Assembly: GCA_002496395.1 (NCBI GenBank)
Contig: DAJQ01000018.1
Coordinates: forward strand, 1-40,025
Reading direction: 5' to 3'
DNA from: Methanocorpusculaceae archaeon UBA456
GTDB taxonomy: Archaea; Halobacteriota; Methanomicrobia; Methanomicrobiales; Methanocorpusculaceae
Length of the DNA: 40,025 nucleotides
Shown one piece after another: positions 7,757 through 15,936 of this stretch (positions are counted from its first letter, which is position 1; each line of letters starts with the position of its first letter). Position numbers and translations under genes: made by a program. Below the pieces are notes generated by a model that was not told the DNA's origin, did no database searches, and saw nothing but the letters and a program-made list of their open reading frames with translations.

Positions 7757-8220
7757 TTACCGGTCCGGCAGTCTGCCTTGGATCAGATATCGATACCGAT
7801 CTCGTCATCGCCGGGCGGTACCTCAGGACAAAAGACCGGTCCGTCTGGGGATCACATGTCTTTGAAGATCTGGATCCCTCACTTGCCGGGAGATTGTCCG
7901 GTGCGGTCATTGTAGCGGGCCGGAACTTCGGGTGTGGCTCATCACGCGAACAGGCACCGGTTGCGCTCAGGGAGGCGGGTGTGGCCGCTGTCATCTCTCC
8001 CTTATTTGCCCGTATCTTCTTTAGGAATGCAATCAATGTCGGCCTTCCGGTGCTTGAGGCAGATCTCACCTGCCGGGATGGCGATCAGATCACAATAAAT
8101 CTCGAAGAAGGAACGATCTCACTCGCTGGCACTATCCATTTCTTCACTCCGCTCTCGCCCCGGATGCGTGATATCCTGGATGCCGGGGGGCTGGTCCCAT
8201 ACTGGAGGAGAAAATCATGA
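7753..8220 (+). CDS. aksE: Homoaconitase small subunit
   Basis: This is the swivel-domain partner of AksD. The 155-residue protein has the substrate-specificity loop YLRT at 23-26. In methanogens the YLRT loop marks homoaconitase, while isopropylmalate isomerase has YLVY-like loops, so the loop supports AksE rather than LeuD. The second landmark is NFGCGSSREQAP (58-68), which contacts the substrate. It overlaps aksD and the following unknown gene by 4 bp each and has a strong GGAGGTG site. The arginine of YLRT is thought to hold the distal carboxylate of long diacid substrates. Confidence 0.9.
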   Translation: MITGPAVCLGSDIDTDLVIAGRYLRTKDRSVWGSHVFEDLDPSLAGRLSGAVIVAGRNFGCGSSREQAPVALREAGVAAVISPLFARIFFRNAINVGLPVLEADLTCRDGDQITINLEEGTISLAGTIHFFTPLSPRMRDILDAGGLVPYWRRKS

Positions 8221-9020
8221 TATTCCCGCCGGAATGCAAGGTGGTCGGCCATGCCTTTGGGAAACCTGTTGGCGATAAAGTGTACTTCCTCTCGGAATAC
8301 CTGATCCGCCGGGTTTTGGATGGATTTGAACTCATCAAGGTGACGCCTGATCCGGATGGCACCGGAATGATGCGCGAGATCCTCCACGAAGAGGTGCTGG
8401 CAACTGCCGAAGAGACAGTGATGTACTCTGAGCGGGTGAACCAGCATAACCGTGCTGGCATGGTCCGGCGCGCCCTATCGACCGGAAAACGCTGCACCAT
8501 CTTCGGAGCCATGGACGAACACATGAACTTCGTTCTGGATCCTGATATCTCGGCTTTTGATACAGTGCATGTCTATGATATCAGGCCCCCAAGGGCAAAT
8601 CTCTCGGTGACGATCGAGAGCCTTGAAGAAGAGGGTCTGCTTGGAGAGTTAAACTGCGTCTTTGATCATCATATCAGGGATATCTCCAGAATTGATGCCG
8701 ATGTCTTTCCCTGCCGGGCAGGCGGGTTTGAGAAGACCCTTGATATGGATCCGATGGAAGGTGGAGAGCGGGTGGCGGGCTGCCTGACTGGTCGCCAGCT
8801 CTACCAGGAATGTTATGGAAACAACTTCACTTCCATTGATATCTGCCCGCTCTCCTCTGTATCGCAGGAACCATTTATTGCACGATGCTGCAGGAAGGAG
8901 CGGAGCGGTGTCGGGATATACAATGGCTATTTTGGTGCAGTCGTCCACTGGGGTGCATCACCAAAGATGGTTCTCGATGCTGTCTATGAGATGATGGAGC
9001 TCTGGAGAAGGAAGCAATGA
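8217..9020 (+). CDS. Unrecognised cysteine-rich protein between aksE and aksF
   Basis: I do not recognise this 267-residue protein. It has no signal peptide or membrane segment and should be cytosolic. It has nine cysteines (7, 93, 147, 166, 189, 199, 210, 224, 225), including a CC pair followed by RKE, and motifs FDHHIRD (149-155), NQHNRAGM and VHWGASPKMV. The cysteines are not arranged as a classic ferredoxin or zinc ribbon. It has a GGAGGAG site and overlaps both neighbours by 4 bp, so it is almost certainly made together with AksE and AksF. Given its place inside the coenzyme B cluster, a role in late steps such as sulfur insertion into 7-oxoheptanoate or in cluster loading is possible but wholly inferred. 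Confidence 0.6.
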   Translation: MIFPPECKVVGHAFGKPVGDKVYFLSEYLIRRVLDGFELIKVTPDPDGTGMMREILHEEVLATAEETVMYSERVNQHNRAGMVRRALSTGKRCTIFGAMDEHMNFVLDPDISAFDTVHVYDIRPPRANLSVTIESLEEEGLLGELNCVFDHHIRDISRIDADVFPCRAGGFEKTLDMDPMEGGERVAGCLTGRQLYQECYGNNFTSIDICPLSSVSQEPFIARCCRKERSGVGIYNGYFGAVVHWGASPKMVLDAVYEMMELWRRKQ

Positions 9021-9979
9021 CGAGGATTGCGATCGTTCCGGGTGACGGGATCGGCCAGGAGGTGATCCCGGTTGCATGGGATATCATCGCCTCGCTGCAC
9101 CCGGAATTTGACTCTTTTGAGGTGGAGGTTGGGTATGCCCGATGGCAAAAGAGTGGTGTTGCATGCACAGATGATGATATCATTGCATTGAAAGAGGCCG
9201 ATGCGATCCTCTTCGGTGCCATAACCACGCCCCCGGACCCCTGTTATCAATCAGTTATCCTTGGGATCCGTCAGGCACTTGATCTCTATGCAAACCTCCG
9301 TCCCATACATGGTGATGGTTTTGATATCATGATCGTGAGGGAGAATACAGAGGGCCTGTACTCCGGTATTGAATGGCAGGAGAAGGATCGTGCCTGCACA
9401 GTCCGGGTCGTCTCGGTTGAGGGGAGCAGGCGGATTGCCAGGGCCGCCATCCGGCTTGCAGAAACACGTGGCTGCTCCCTGACGATCGGAAACAAGGCAA
9501 ATGTGATCAAATCCGATGTACTGTTCCGTGACATCTGCTGTCATGAGGCAGCAAAGGCAGGGATCTCCTTTGAGGCATGCTACATCGATTCGCTTGCCCT
9601 TGATATTCTCCTTCACCCGGCACGGTATGGCGTCATCGTCACCACAAACATCTTCGGGGATATCCTCTCGGATGTTGCCGGGTATCTGGTAGACGGACTG
9701 GGCATGCTCCCTTCGGCCAATATCGGGGATAGATATGCACTCTTTGAGCCGGTACATGGATCGGCACCGGATATTGCCGGGCAGGGAATTGCTAACCCGG
9801 TTGCTGCGATCAGGAGCGGGGCAATGCTCCTTGAACACCTCGGGCACAAAGATGATGCCGGGTGTATTGAAGCAGCTCTCCAGGCTGTTATCCGGCGCGG
9901 GATTAAGACTCCCGATCTCGGAGGATCGGCAACCACACGATCATTTGGGGAAGCTGTCAAGGCGGAGCTTGGGATCTGA
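9017..9979 (+). CDS. aksF: Isohomocitrate dehydrogenase
   Basis: AksF oxidatively decarboxylates (homo)n-isocitrates with NAD(P)+, completing each round of 2-oxoacid elongation in coenzyme B biosynthesis. It belongs to the isocitrate/isopropylmalate dehydrogenase superfamily: VPGDGIGQEV at the N terminus, substrate-binding VRENTEGLYSG, NKANVIKSD, metal-binding NIFGDILSD and the nucleotide-binding EPVHGSAPDIAG followed by GIANP. Length (320) is typical of archaeal AksF and LeuB. It is the last gene of the operon, with an ATGA overlap to the unknown gene. A short GGGAT/ATCCC repeat overlaps its stop codon and TTTT follows about 17 bases later, a weak terminator. LeuB is the alternative, disfavoured by context. 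Confidence 0.87.
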   Translation: MTRIAIVPGDGIGQEVIPVAWDIIASLHPEFDSFEVEVGYARWQKSGVACTDDDIIALKEADAILFGAITTPPDPCYQSVILGIRQALDLYANLRPIHGDGFDIMIVRENTEGLYSGIEWQEKDRACTVRVVSVEGSRRIARAAIRLAETRGCSLTIGNKANVIKSDVLFRDICCHEAAKAGISFEACYIDSLALDILLHPARYGVIVTTNIFGDILSDVAGYLVDGLGMLPSANIGDRYALFEPVHGSAPDIAGQGIANPVAAIRSGAMLLEHLGHKDDAGCIEAALQAVIRRGIKTPDLGGSATTRSFGEAVKAELGI

Positions 9980-10037
9980 TCCCGGCGGACTGCCTTTTCC
10001 CATATCTTTTCTTCATCTGCCGGAGTAGAGTACCAGC

Positions 10038-10880
10038 ATGGTAACCATCGGCGTCCATGTCTCGATCGCAGGCTCGATCGATCATGCCGTGACCCGTGCA
10101 GTCGAGCGGGGATGCGACACCTTTCAGATATTCTCACGGAATCCCCGGGGCTGGAGCTATAAGCCCCTGACCGGGGACTCTGCATCCGCCTTTATTCAGG
10201 CAATGCAGCTCTCCGGGATCGGCCCTGCTGTTGTGCATATGCCGTATCTTCCCAATTTTGCCTCTGAGAAGGACGCCATCTACTCCCAATCGGTTGAGAG
10301 CCTCTCGGTTGAACTCTCCCGGTGTGTGGATCTCAATGTCCCGTATCTGGTAACGCATCTTGGGCATCATGGTCCATCAGGTAAGGAGCAAGGCAGGAGG
10401 CGGGTGGCTGAGGCGATCAATACGGCACTTGAAGATGCACCTGACGGGGTCTTCCTTCTCGTTGAGAATACTGCCGGTGAGAAGAACTCGGTCGGGAGCG
10501 ATCTTGCAGATATCGGGGATATCATCGGAAAAATCCATGATCAGAAGAGGATAAAGGTCTGTTTTGATACCTGCCATGCCTTTGCGGCAGGGTATGATCT
10601 CCGGACACCCGAGAGCGTTGGAGAGACATTAGATCTATTTGACTCCGCGATAGGTCTTGATCTCCTCTCGGTTATTCACCTCAATGATACAAAAGGAATC
10701 CTTGGATCGGGTCTTGACCGGCACGAACATATCGGCCTTGGGCAGATAGGGGAGGAGGGGATCCGATCCATCCTCCATCATCCCCGCCTTCGGAGCCTCC
10801 CTTTCATCATGGAGACGCCGGAGGATGATACCCGTGATGACATCGGCAATATCGCCAAAGTCCGGGAACTGGCGGCTTAA
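10038..10880 (+). CDS. nfo: Endonuclease IV (AP endonuclease)
   Basis: This metal-dependent enzyme cleaves DNA 5' of abasic sites in base-excision repair. The 280-residue TIM-barrel protein shows the family's zinc ligands in order: HVSIAGS at the N terminus, HMPY, HLGHHG, VENTAGEKN, DTCHAFAAGYD, HLNDTKGILGSGLDRHEHIG and finally METPEDD. A GGAG at about 10021 precedes the ATG at a longer than usual distance. It stands alone downstream of aksF across a 58-bp gap and ends in a 4-bp convergent overlap with the next gene. Confidence 0.95.
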   Translation: MVTIGVHVSIAGSIDHAVTRAVERGCDTFQIFSRNPRGWSYKPLTGDSASAFIQAMQLSGIGPAVVHMPYLPNFASEKDAIYSQSVESLSVELSRCVDLNVPYLVTHLGHHGPSGKEQGRRRVAEAINTALEDAPDGVFLLVENTAGEKNSVGSDLADIGDIIGKIHDQKRIKVCFDTCHAFAAGYDLRTPESVGETLDLFDSAIGLDLLSVIHLNDTKGILGSGLDRHEHIGLGQIGEEGIRSILHHPRLRSLPFIMETPEDDTRDDIGNIAKVRELAA

Positions 10881-12121
10881 TCTCTCCTTCTCCTGTAAGC
10901 AAGGAGGGCGGCCGCGGTTGATCCGAGTGCTGCTGCAAGGATGCCAAAGCCCGGGGATTCTGTTGGTTGTGGTCTTCCATCTGGTTTAAAGACCAGAAGC
11001 CATCCTTCGACCTCTCCGGTATGGTATGACCATCCTCCAACTGCAACCCTGTTATCAATAAGCGGTTTCACAGCGGTAAATCTCCCCTCGGCATCAAGGA
11101 GGCGTTCAGAATCGATGACTGTGCCATCAGATCCAAGTACAGCAATCAACGGGTTGCCAGGCCCGGTCGCCCCGGCAACCATGTAGTGCTCACCATATGG
11201 CGCAACTCCATATGCTGCATAACCCTGAAGTTTCTCTTCCCAGATTAGATCTCCATCATCTGAGACCCTAAGTGCCCATGCTTCACCTTCGGAATAGCCA
11301 TACGGGTGAGTTCCACCGACGATCAGATATCCCTCATCCATAGCGGTAATCGCGAAGAGTGAACGTTCATCATAGGTCTTTCTCCATTGAATCTCACCGT
11401 TAGGGTCGATCTTTGTCAGGTGGCCGTATCGAACATTGATGGTTTCAACCGGATCTCCTGTATTTCCAACCAGAAGATACCCGCCATCATCTGTCCTGAG
11501 GACGTCATGAATTGATACTCCATCATAGGTGGTCAAATTCAGAAACTCTCCATCGAGGCTGTACCTGGTAAGAAAACCACTGACACCTTCCGGATCATCT
11601 ACTGATGCCCATCTCCATCCAACGAGCATAATTGTATCCTCACTTGAGACGATTTGAGCGGGAGCATTTCCGTTTATCTCCACACTCCAGATAAGAACTC
11701 CGTTCCGATCGGCCATCATCAGATACCCGGTTCCAATCAGAGCTGTCGTTGGGCCCTCCGGGTTGATCCAGTCATCAAGTGAAGCAATAATGATCCGACC
11801 ATCGTCCAACTCCTCTATTGCAACAACACGTTTCCCCTGGTATATCTCTGACCAGATCTCAGTCCCTTCAGAATCGGTTCGCATAAGAAATGCATGCTCT
11901 TCTGCATCCCTGCTGTATGCATGACCTCCAATAAGAAAACCTCCCTCAGCTGACTCTTCAATTGCAAATATATCAGTATAGGTTGCGAGAGAATAGGTAC
12001 GATTCATCTCTTCATCTGAGAATACCCCTTCTGCAGTAACTGCCCCGGAGCACCCGGAGATACAGACTGCAATGAGGAGTACCCATCCTGCCCTTCGTAG
12101 GATTGTGGCTGTCAGATTCAT
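10877..12121 (-). CDS. Secreted beta-propeller-like protein with PGF-CTERM sorting signal
   Basis: This 414-residue protein has an N-terminal hydrophobic signal ending in a lipobox-like ISGC (C24) and a C-terminal PGF motif at 390-392 followed by a hydrophobic helix and RRRRD, the layout of PGF-CTERM substrates of archaeosortase A. Between them are repeated blades of the type GGFLIGG, GGYLLVGNT, EGYLIVGGT with ITA/TWxxxY segments, resembling a WD/PQQ-type propeller. It is probably displayed on the cell surface; ligand unknown. Having both a lipobox and a PGF-CTERM tail is odd. It converges with nfo with a 4-bp stop overlap, and its upstream gap of about 98 bp is shared with endA. Confidence 0.7.
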   Translation of the reverse strand: MNLTATILRRAGWVLLIAVCISGCSGAVTAEGVFSDEEMNRTYSLATYTDIFAIEESAEGGFLIGGHAYSRDAEEHAFLMRTDSEGTEIWSEIYQGKRVVAIEELDDGRIIIASLDDWINPEGPTTALIGTGYLMMADRNGVLIWSVEINGNAPAQIVSSEDTIMLVGWRWASVDDPEGVSGFLTRYSLDGEFLNLTTYDGVSIHDVLRTDDGGYLLVGNTGDPVETINVRYGHLTKIDPNGEIQWRKTYDERSLFAITAMDEGYLIVGGTHPYGYSEGEAWALRVSDDGDLIWEEKLQGYAAYGVAPYGEHYMVAGATGPGNPLIAVLGSDGTVIDSERLLDAEGRFTAVKPLIDNRVAVGGWSYHTGEVEGWLLVFKPDGRPQPTESPGFGILAAALGSTAAALLAYRRRRD

Positions 12122-12219
12122 GGTATCACTCTATTGTAGTATGGTATTGTATTGAACCTCAGAAAGCGTTTCTTCTTCGGAAGTGTGTTTATCTTGGATC
12201 ACCACCAATACCAGAGGCA

Positions 12220-13233
12220 GTGAAGGCAATATTTGATGGAACATCTGTCCGGACAGGACCAGATGGCATATCACTCTATGAGCAGAGCGGGTACGGGCGC
12301 ACCGGTGAATCAGGCCTCACCCTCTCCGTTGAGGAGGCTCTCTACCTCATCCAGCGGGGCAAACTGGCTGTCGAAGGCTATGATTTCGATTCACTCCTGA
12401 TGCAATCGGTTAATCATCCGGAGACCGGAGCAAACTTCCTCAGATCCTTTATCGTCTATCGTGACATCCGCGAGCGGGGATATGTCATTCAGTCGGGGCC
12501 GCATGACTTCCGGGTCTTCAGGCGTGGCCAGAGGCCGGGGAAAGGAACGACCCAGTACCTGATCCGGGTCCTCTCAGAGCGCGATCTGGTATCCTTTCCG
12601 GTTCTCATCCGCGAAGTAGCAACCGCTGAGCATATGAGGAAAAATTTCATACTTGCAGTTGTCGATGATGAAGAGGAGCTGACCCATTATGATATCAGGT
12701 TTCACCGCCCAAAACCCCGCGATTATCAACCCCTTGAATCAGATATTCTTGCTGTACCTGCTGGATCATCTGCAATGGTGACCGGGGAAGGAGCGGCCCT
12801 CCTTCAGACACAGTGGTTTGGAACCAGCCTCGATCAGGATCGTCTCATCCTCTCTCCACCAGAGGTACTCTATCTCCTTGATCAGGGCATCCTCACGTTT
12901 TCAGAAGAAACAATTGATCGAGCCGTCTATTTTGCTTCTGCTCTCGTAGCAGATGATGAGCTCAGAGAGAAGCTTACTGTCTATTCCAGGCTCAGGTCAC
13001 TTGGGTACACCCCAAGAACCGGGTATAAATTTGGCCACCACTTCAGGGTCTACACCGAGAGCAATACCCACTCTGAGATGCTTGTCCACGCGATCAGGGA
13101 AGGCGCAGAGATTCCTATTTCCACCATCTCACGGTCAGTCAGGATGGCCCATAGCGTGAAAAAGAAGATGTTGTTTGCCTGTGTACAGAATGAAGAGATC
13201 GTGTACATCGAGTTTGCACGGATAAAGTTGTGA
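12220..13233 (+). CDS. endA: tRNA-splicing endonuclease, two-repeat archaeal form
   Basis: EndA removes introns from pre-tRNA at bulge-helix-bulge structures. The product has two tandem repeats of the fold, a degenerate one (with RERGYVIQSGPHDFRVF) and a catalytic one near the C terminus with GYKFGHHFRVY (catalytic Tyr), HSEMLVH (His) and AHSVKKKM (Lys). This two-domain form acts as a homodimer in euryarchaea. The frame is open back to an ATG at 12103, but that would overlap the divergent gene and add 39 unrelated residues. A GTG at 12220 gives MKAIFDG, matching the family N terminus, with GAGG just upstream. It leads the tRNA operon with trpS 10 bp downstream. Confidence 0.88.
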   Translation: MKAIFDGTSVRTGPDGISLYEQSGYGRTGESGLTLSVEEALYLIQRGKLAVEGYDFDSLLMQSVNHPETGANFLRSFIVYRDIRERGYVIQSGPHDFRVFRRGQRPGKGTTQYLIRVLSERDLVSFPVLIREVATAEHMRKNFILAVVDDEEELTHYDIRFHRPKPRDYQPLESDILAVPAGSSAMVTGEGAALLQTQWFGTSLDQDRLILSPPEVLYLLDQGILTFSEETIDRAVYFASALVADDELREKLTVYSRLRSLGYTPRTGYKFGHHFRVYTESNTHSEMLVHAIREGAEIPISTISRSVRMAHSVKKKMLFACVQNEEIVYIEFARIKL

Positions 13234-13243
13234 GAGTACCGTT

Positions 13244-14494
13244 ATGGAATCCGGAATAAACCCATGGTCAAGCAGCCAGAGCGTTGATATCGATCGACTC
13301 TTTGCTGAATTTGGGATCGCACCTGTAGATGATATGGTAACGACGCTGAAGAGCCAACCCTCATTCTTCCGGCGAAAGATTGTTGTCGGTCATCGGGATT
13401 ATGCTCCAATCGTCGAGGCGATCAACTCCGGTTCCCGGTTTAATGTGATGACCGGGTTCATGCCATCCGGCCACCCTCACCTTGGGCACCTGATGGTGAT
13501 GCGCGAGGTGGTCTGGCATGTGGAACAAGGGGGATCCGGATATGTTGCGGTAGCAGATCGCGAGGCGCATGCTGTCCGCGGCCTCTCCTGGGATGACTGC
13601 AAACGATATGGGCGCGAATATCTCGAATGCCTCTATGCACTCGGCTTTGAAGGAACCACCTACTACCAGAGCGAGAACGAGCAGCTGAAGGATCTTGCAT
13701 TTGAAGCAGCAATTAAGATCAACTTCTCGGATCTCCAGGCGATCTATGGATTCTCACCGGAGACTGCCCTTGCCCATGCAGACTCGGTTGCCACACAGGT
13801 TGCGGATATCCTCTACCCCCAGCTGGTTGAAGGGCCGGCACCAACAGTTGTTCCGGTTGGAATCGATCAGGATCCGCATATCCGGCTCACCCGTGATATC
13901 GCACATAAGATGCGATGGTTCACGGTACTGGATCAGGGGAATATAATCAGTGTCAGGTCAAAGAATGCCCCTTCCCATGCGATGGATGCGATAACCCGGG
14001 CATTCCCGGGATCAAAACGGTATGAGGGGCATGTTGATATCCCCGATGCAGACTACCTCTCTGTCTCTGAAAAAGTCCGTGCAATTGAGGTTGCGGAGGG
14101 GGGCTATGGGTTCATCACCCCTTCATCCACCGATCACTCATTCATGCAGGGGCTGCAGGGGGGGAAGATGTCAAGCAGTGTGCCTGATTCTCTCTTCTGG
14201 TTCGATGAATCCGAGGCTGACGTGAAACGGAAGGTGATGGGTGCCCTTACCGGAGGAAGGATGACGAAAGAGGAACAGGTCAGGCTTGGAGGGGAGCCTG
14301 ATGGCTGCCCGGTCTATCTCTTAAACCTCTTCCACATGGTTTCTGATGACGAAGAACTCCTTGATATCAGGAGACAGTGCCTTTCAGGATCACTCCTCTG
14401 CGGTGCCTGCAAGAAGGCGACATTCGAGCGGGTGAAAGAATTCCAGAGAGATTTCAAAGAGAAAAGGGATGCAGTCTCCCATATGGTGGTGTAA
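13244..14494 (+). CDS. trpS: Tryptophan--tRNA ligase
   Basis: This class I synthetase charges tRNA-Trp. The HIGH-type signature is PSGHPHLGH (74-82), and the KMSKS-type signature is GGKMSSS starting near residue 306. GIDQDPHIRLTRDIA (about 206-220) is typical of the archaeal/eukaryotic TrpRS branch. About 60 residues (roughly 223-285) separate that motif from ITPSSTDHSFMQGLQGGKMSSS, where short archaeal versions have only a few, so the catalytic domain appears to carry an insertion. The gene starts 10 bp after endA and is followed by pheS after 3 bp, consistent with one transcript. Confidence 0.95.
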   Translation: MESGINPWSSSQSVDIDRLFAEFGIAPVDDMVTTLKSQPSFFRRKIVVGHRDYAPIVEAINSGSRFNVMTGFMPSGHPHLGHLMVMREVVWHVEQGGSGYVAVADREAHAVRGLSWDDCKRYGREYLECLYALGFEGTTYYQSENEQLKDLAFEAAIKINFSDLQAIYGFSPETALAHADSVATQVADILYPQLVEGPAPTVVPVGIDQDPHIRLTRDIAHKMRWFTVLDQGNIISVRSKNAPSHAMDAITRAFPGSKRYEGHVDIPDADYLSVSEKVRAIEVAEGGYGFITPSSTDHSFMQGLQGGKMSSSVPDSLFWFDESEADVKRKVMGALTGGRMTKEEQVRLGGEPDGCPVYLLNLFHMVSDDEELLDIRRQCLSGSLLCGACKKATFERVKEFQRDFKEKRDAVSHMVV

Positions 14495-14497
14495 TAG

Positions 14498-15934
14498 ATG
14501 GAACTGACCGTAAATGAAAAACGCCTTCTGGCTGTGCTTGGGGAGCATGGATCGACAGAAGCATCCATCCTTGCAGATGAGCTCTCCACCGATGCCGCCG
14601 CTGTTGTTCAGTGGGCCCACCTTGCCGCAGGCAGAGGGCTTGTCCAGGTCAACCGCGAGGTGCTGGAAGAGTATCAGCTCACTGAAGAGGGAGAGTCCTA
14701 TGCCAGGGATGGTCTCCCGGAACGGCAGGTGGTTGAGAGCATCGATGGCGAGATTCCAATGGGCGAACTCTCCCGGCATCCTCTTGCCAAAGTTGCAATA
14801 GGATGGATGCGGAAGAACAACTGGATCACCATTGATCGCGGGATCGCAAAGAAGGCTGAAGCAACCCCGGAGAGTCCTGAAGAGCTTGCGCTCAGGAAGA
14901 TTGCTGCTGGTGGAGCGGATCCCGGTGATTGCGGAGAGCTGAAATCACGGGGGCTCGTCACGGTTCATGAGGAAGTACGGTGGATCATTGAGATCACCCC
15001 TGAAGGAAAGAAACTCCTGGAAGCCGGAATCGATCTCAGGCCGGCAGTCGGCACCCTTTCCCGTGAGCAGATCCTCTCTGGATCCTGGAGAGATGAAGCA
15101 CTCCGCCGTTACAGCCTGGCTACCCCCCCACGCCGGATATATCCGGGAAAACCTCATCCGTACCGGCAGATCCTCGATGAAGTACGCAATCTGCTTCTTG
15201 AGATGGGTTTCTCGGAGTTCTCCGGGAACATCGTCCAGAGCGTCTTCTGGAACTTCGATGCCCTCTTCCAGCCGCAGGATCATCCTGCGCGTGAGATGCA
15301 GGATACCTTCTACCTTGATCTCACCTCACCTCTCCCGGATGGATGGGAGAAGATACGCGATATGCATGAGCATGGTGGTGGGACATCCTCGACCGGATGG
15401 GGTGGTGCCTGGGATAAGACAAAAGCTGAGGGCTCAGTTCTCAGAACCCATTCAACCGCCCTCTCGATCCAGTATCTTGCCGCACACCCGGAGCCTCCGG
15501 TGAAGGCCTTCTCCCTCTCTCGTGTTTACCGGCGTGAATCAATTGACCCTACCCACCTTGCCGAGTTCGAACAGCTTGAAGGGATCGTGATGGATGAGGG
15601 TGTCACCTTCAGCCATCTCCTTGGATTTCTAAAGGAGTTCTATCATCGGATGGGTTTCTCGGATGTCCGGTTCCGGCCTGCGTACTTCCCCTATACCGAA
15701 CCCTCAGTAGAGCCTGAGGTCTGGGTGGATGGACTTGGATGGGTGGAGCTTGGCGGAGCAGGTATCTTCCGTGAGGAGGTGACCGCGCCGTTTGGGATCT
15801 CGTATCCTGTTCTGGCATGGGGTCTTGGCATCTCACGGGTTGCGATGCTCCGGCTGGGCTTAAAAGATCTCCGGCAGCTCTATAAGAGCGATATCGACTG
15901 GATCAGGAATACTCCATCATACCGGAGGATCTAG
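14498..15934 (+). CDS. pheS: Phenylalanine--tRNA ligase alpha subunit
   Basis: This is the catalytic subunit of the heterotetrameric class II synthetase. The first about 190 residues hold winged-helix-like DNA/RNA-binding repeats typical of archaeal and eukaryotic PheS. The catalytic core includes motif 2 with VKAFSLSRVYRRESIDPTH and motif 3 with WVELGGAGIFREEV and GLGISRVAMLRLGL. Length 478 is normal for archaea. It starts 3 bp after trpS and is followed 2 bp later by pheT, so the subunits are likely made in balance from one mRNA. Confidence 0.96.
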   Translation: MELTVNEKRLLAVLGEHGSTEASILADELSTDAAAVVQWAHLAAGRGLVQVNREVLEEYQLTEEGESYARDGLPERQVVESIDGEIPMGELSRHPLAKVAIGWMRKNNWITIDRGIAKKAEATPESPEELALRKIAAGGADPGDCGELKSRGLVTVHEEVRWIIEITPEGKKLLEAGIDLRPAVGTLSREQILSGSWRDEALRRYSLATPPRRIYPGKPHPYRQILDEVRNLLLEMGFSEFSGNIVQSVFWNFDALFQPQDHPAREMQDTFYLDLTSPLPDGWEKIRDMHEHGGGTSSTGWGGAWDKTKAEGSVLRTHSTALSIQYLAAHPEPPVKAFSLSRVYRRESIDPTHLAEFEQLEGIVMDEGVTFSHLLGFLKEFYHRMGFSDVRFRPAYFPYTEPSVEPEVWVDGLGWVELGGAGIFREEVTAPFGISYPVLAWGLGISRVAMLRLGLKDLRQLYKSDIDWIRNTPSYRRI

Positions 15935-15936
15935 CA

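Noticed and set aside
9251..9847. 198-codon minus-strand frame opposite aksF
   Set aside because: It is antisense to a clear dehydrogenase; its cysteine-rich look comes from complementary codons.
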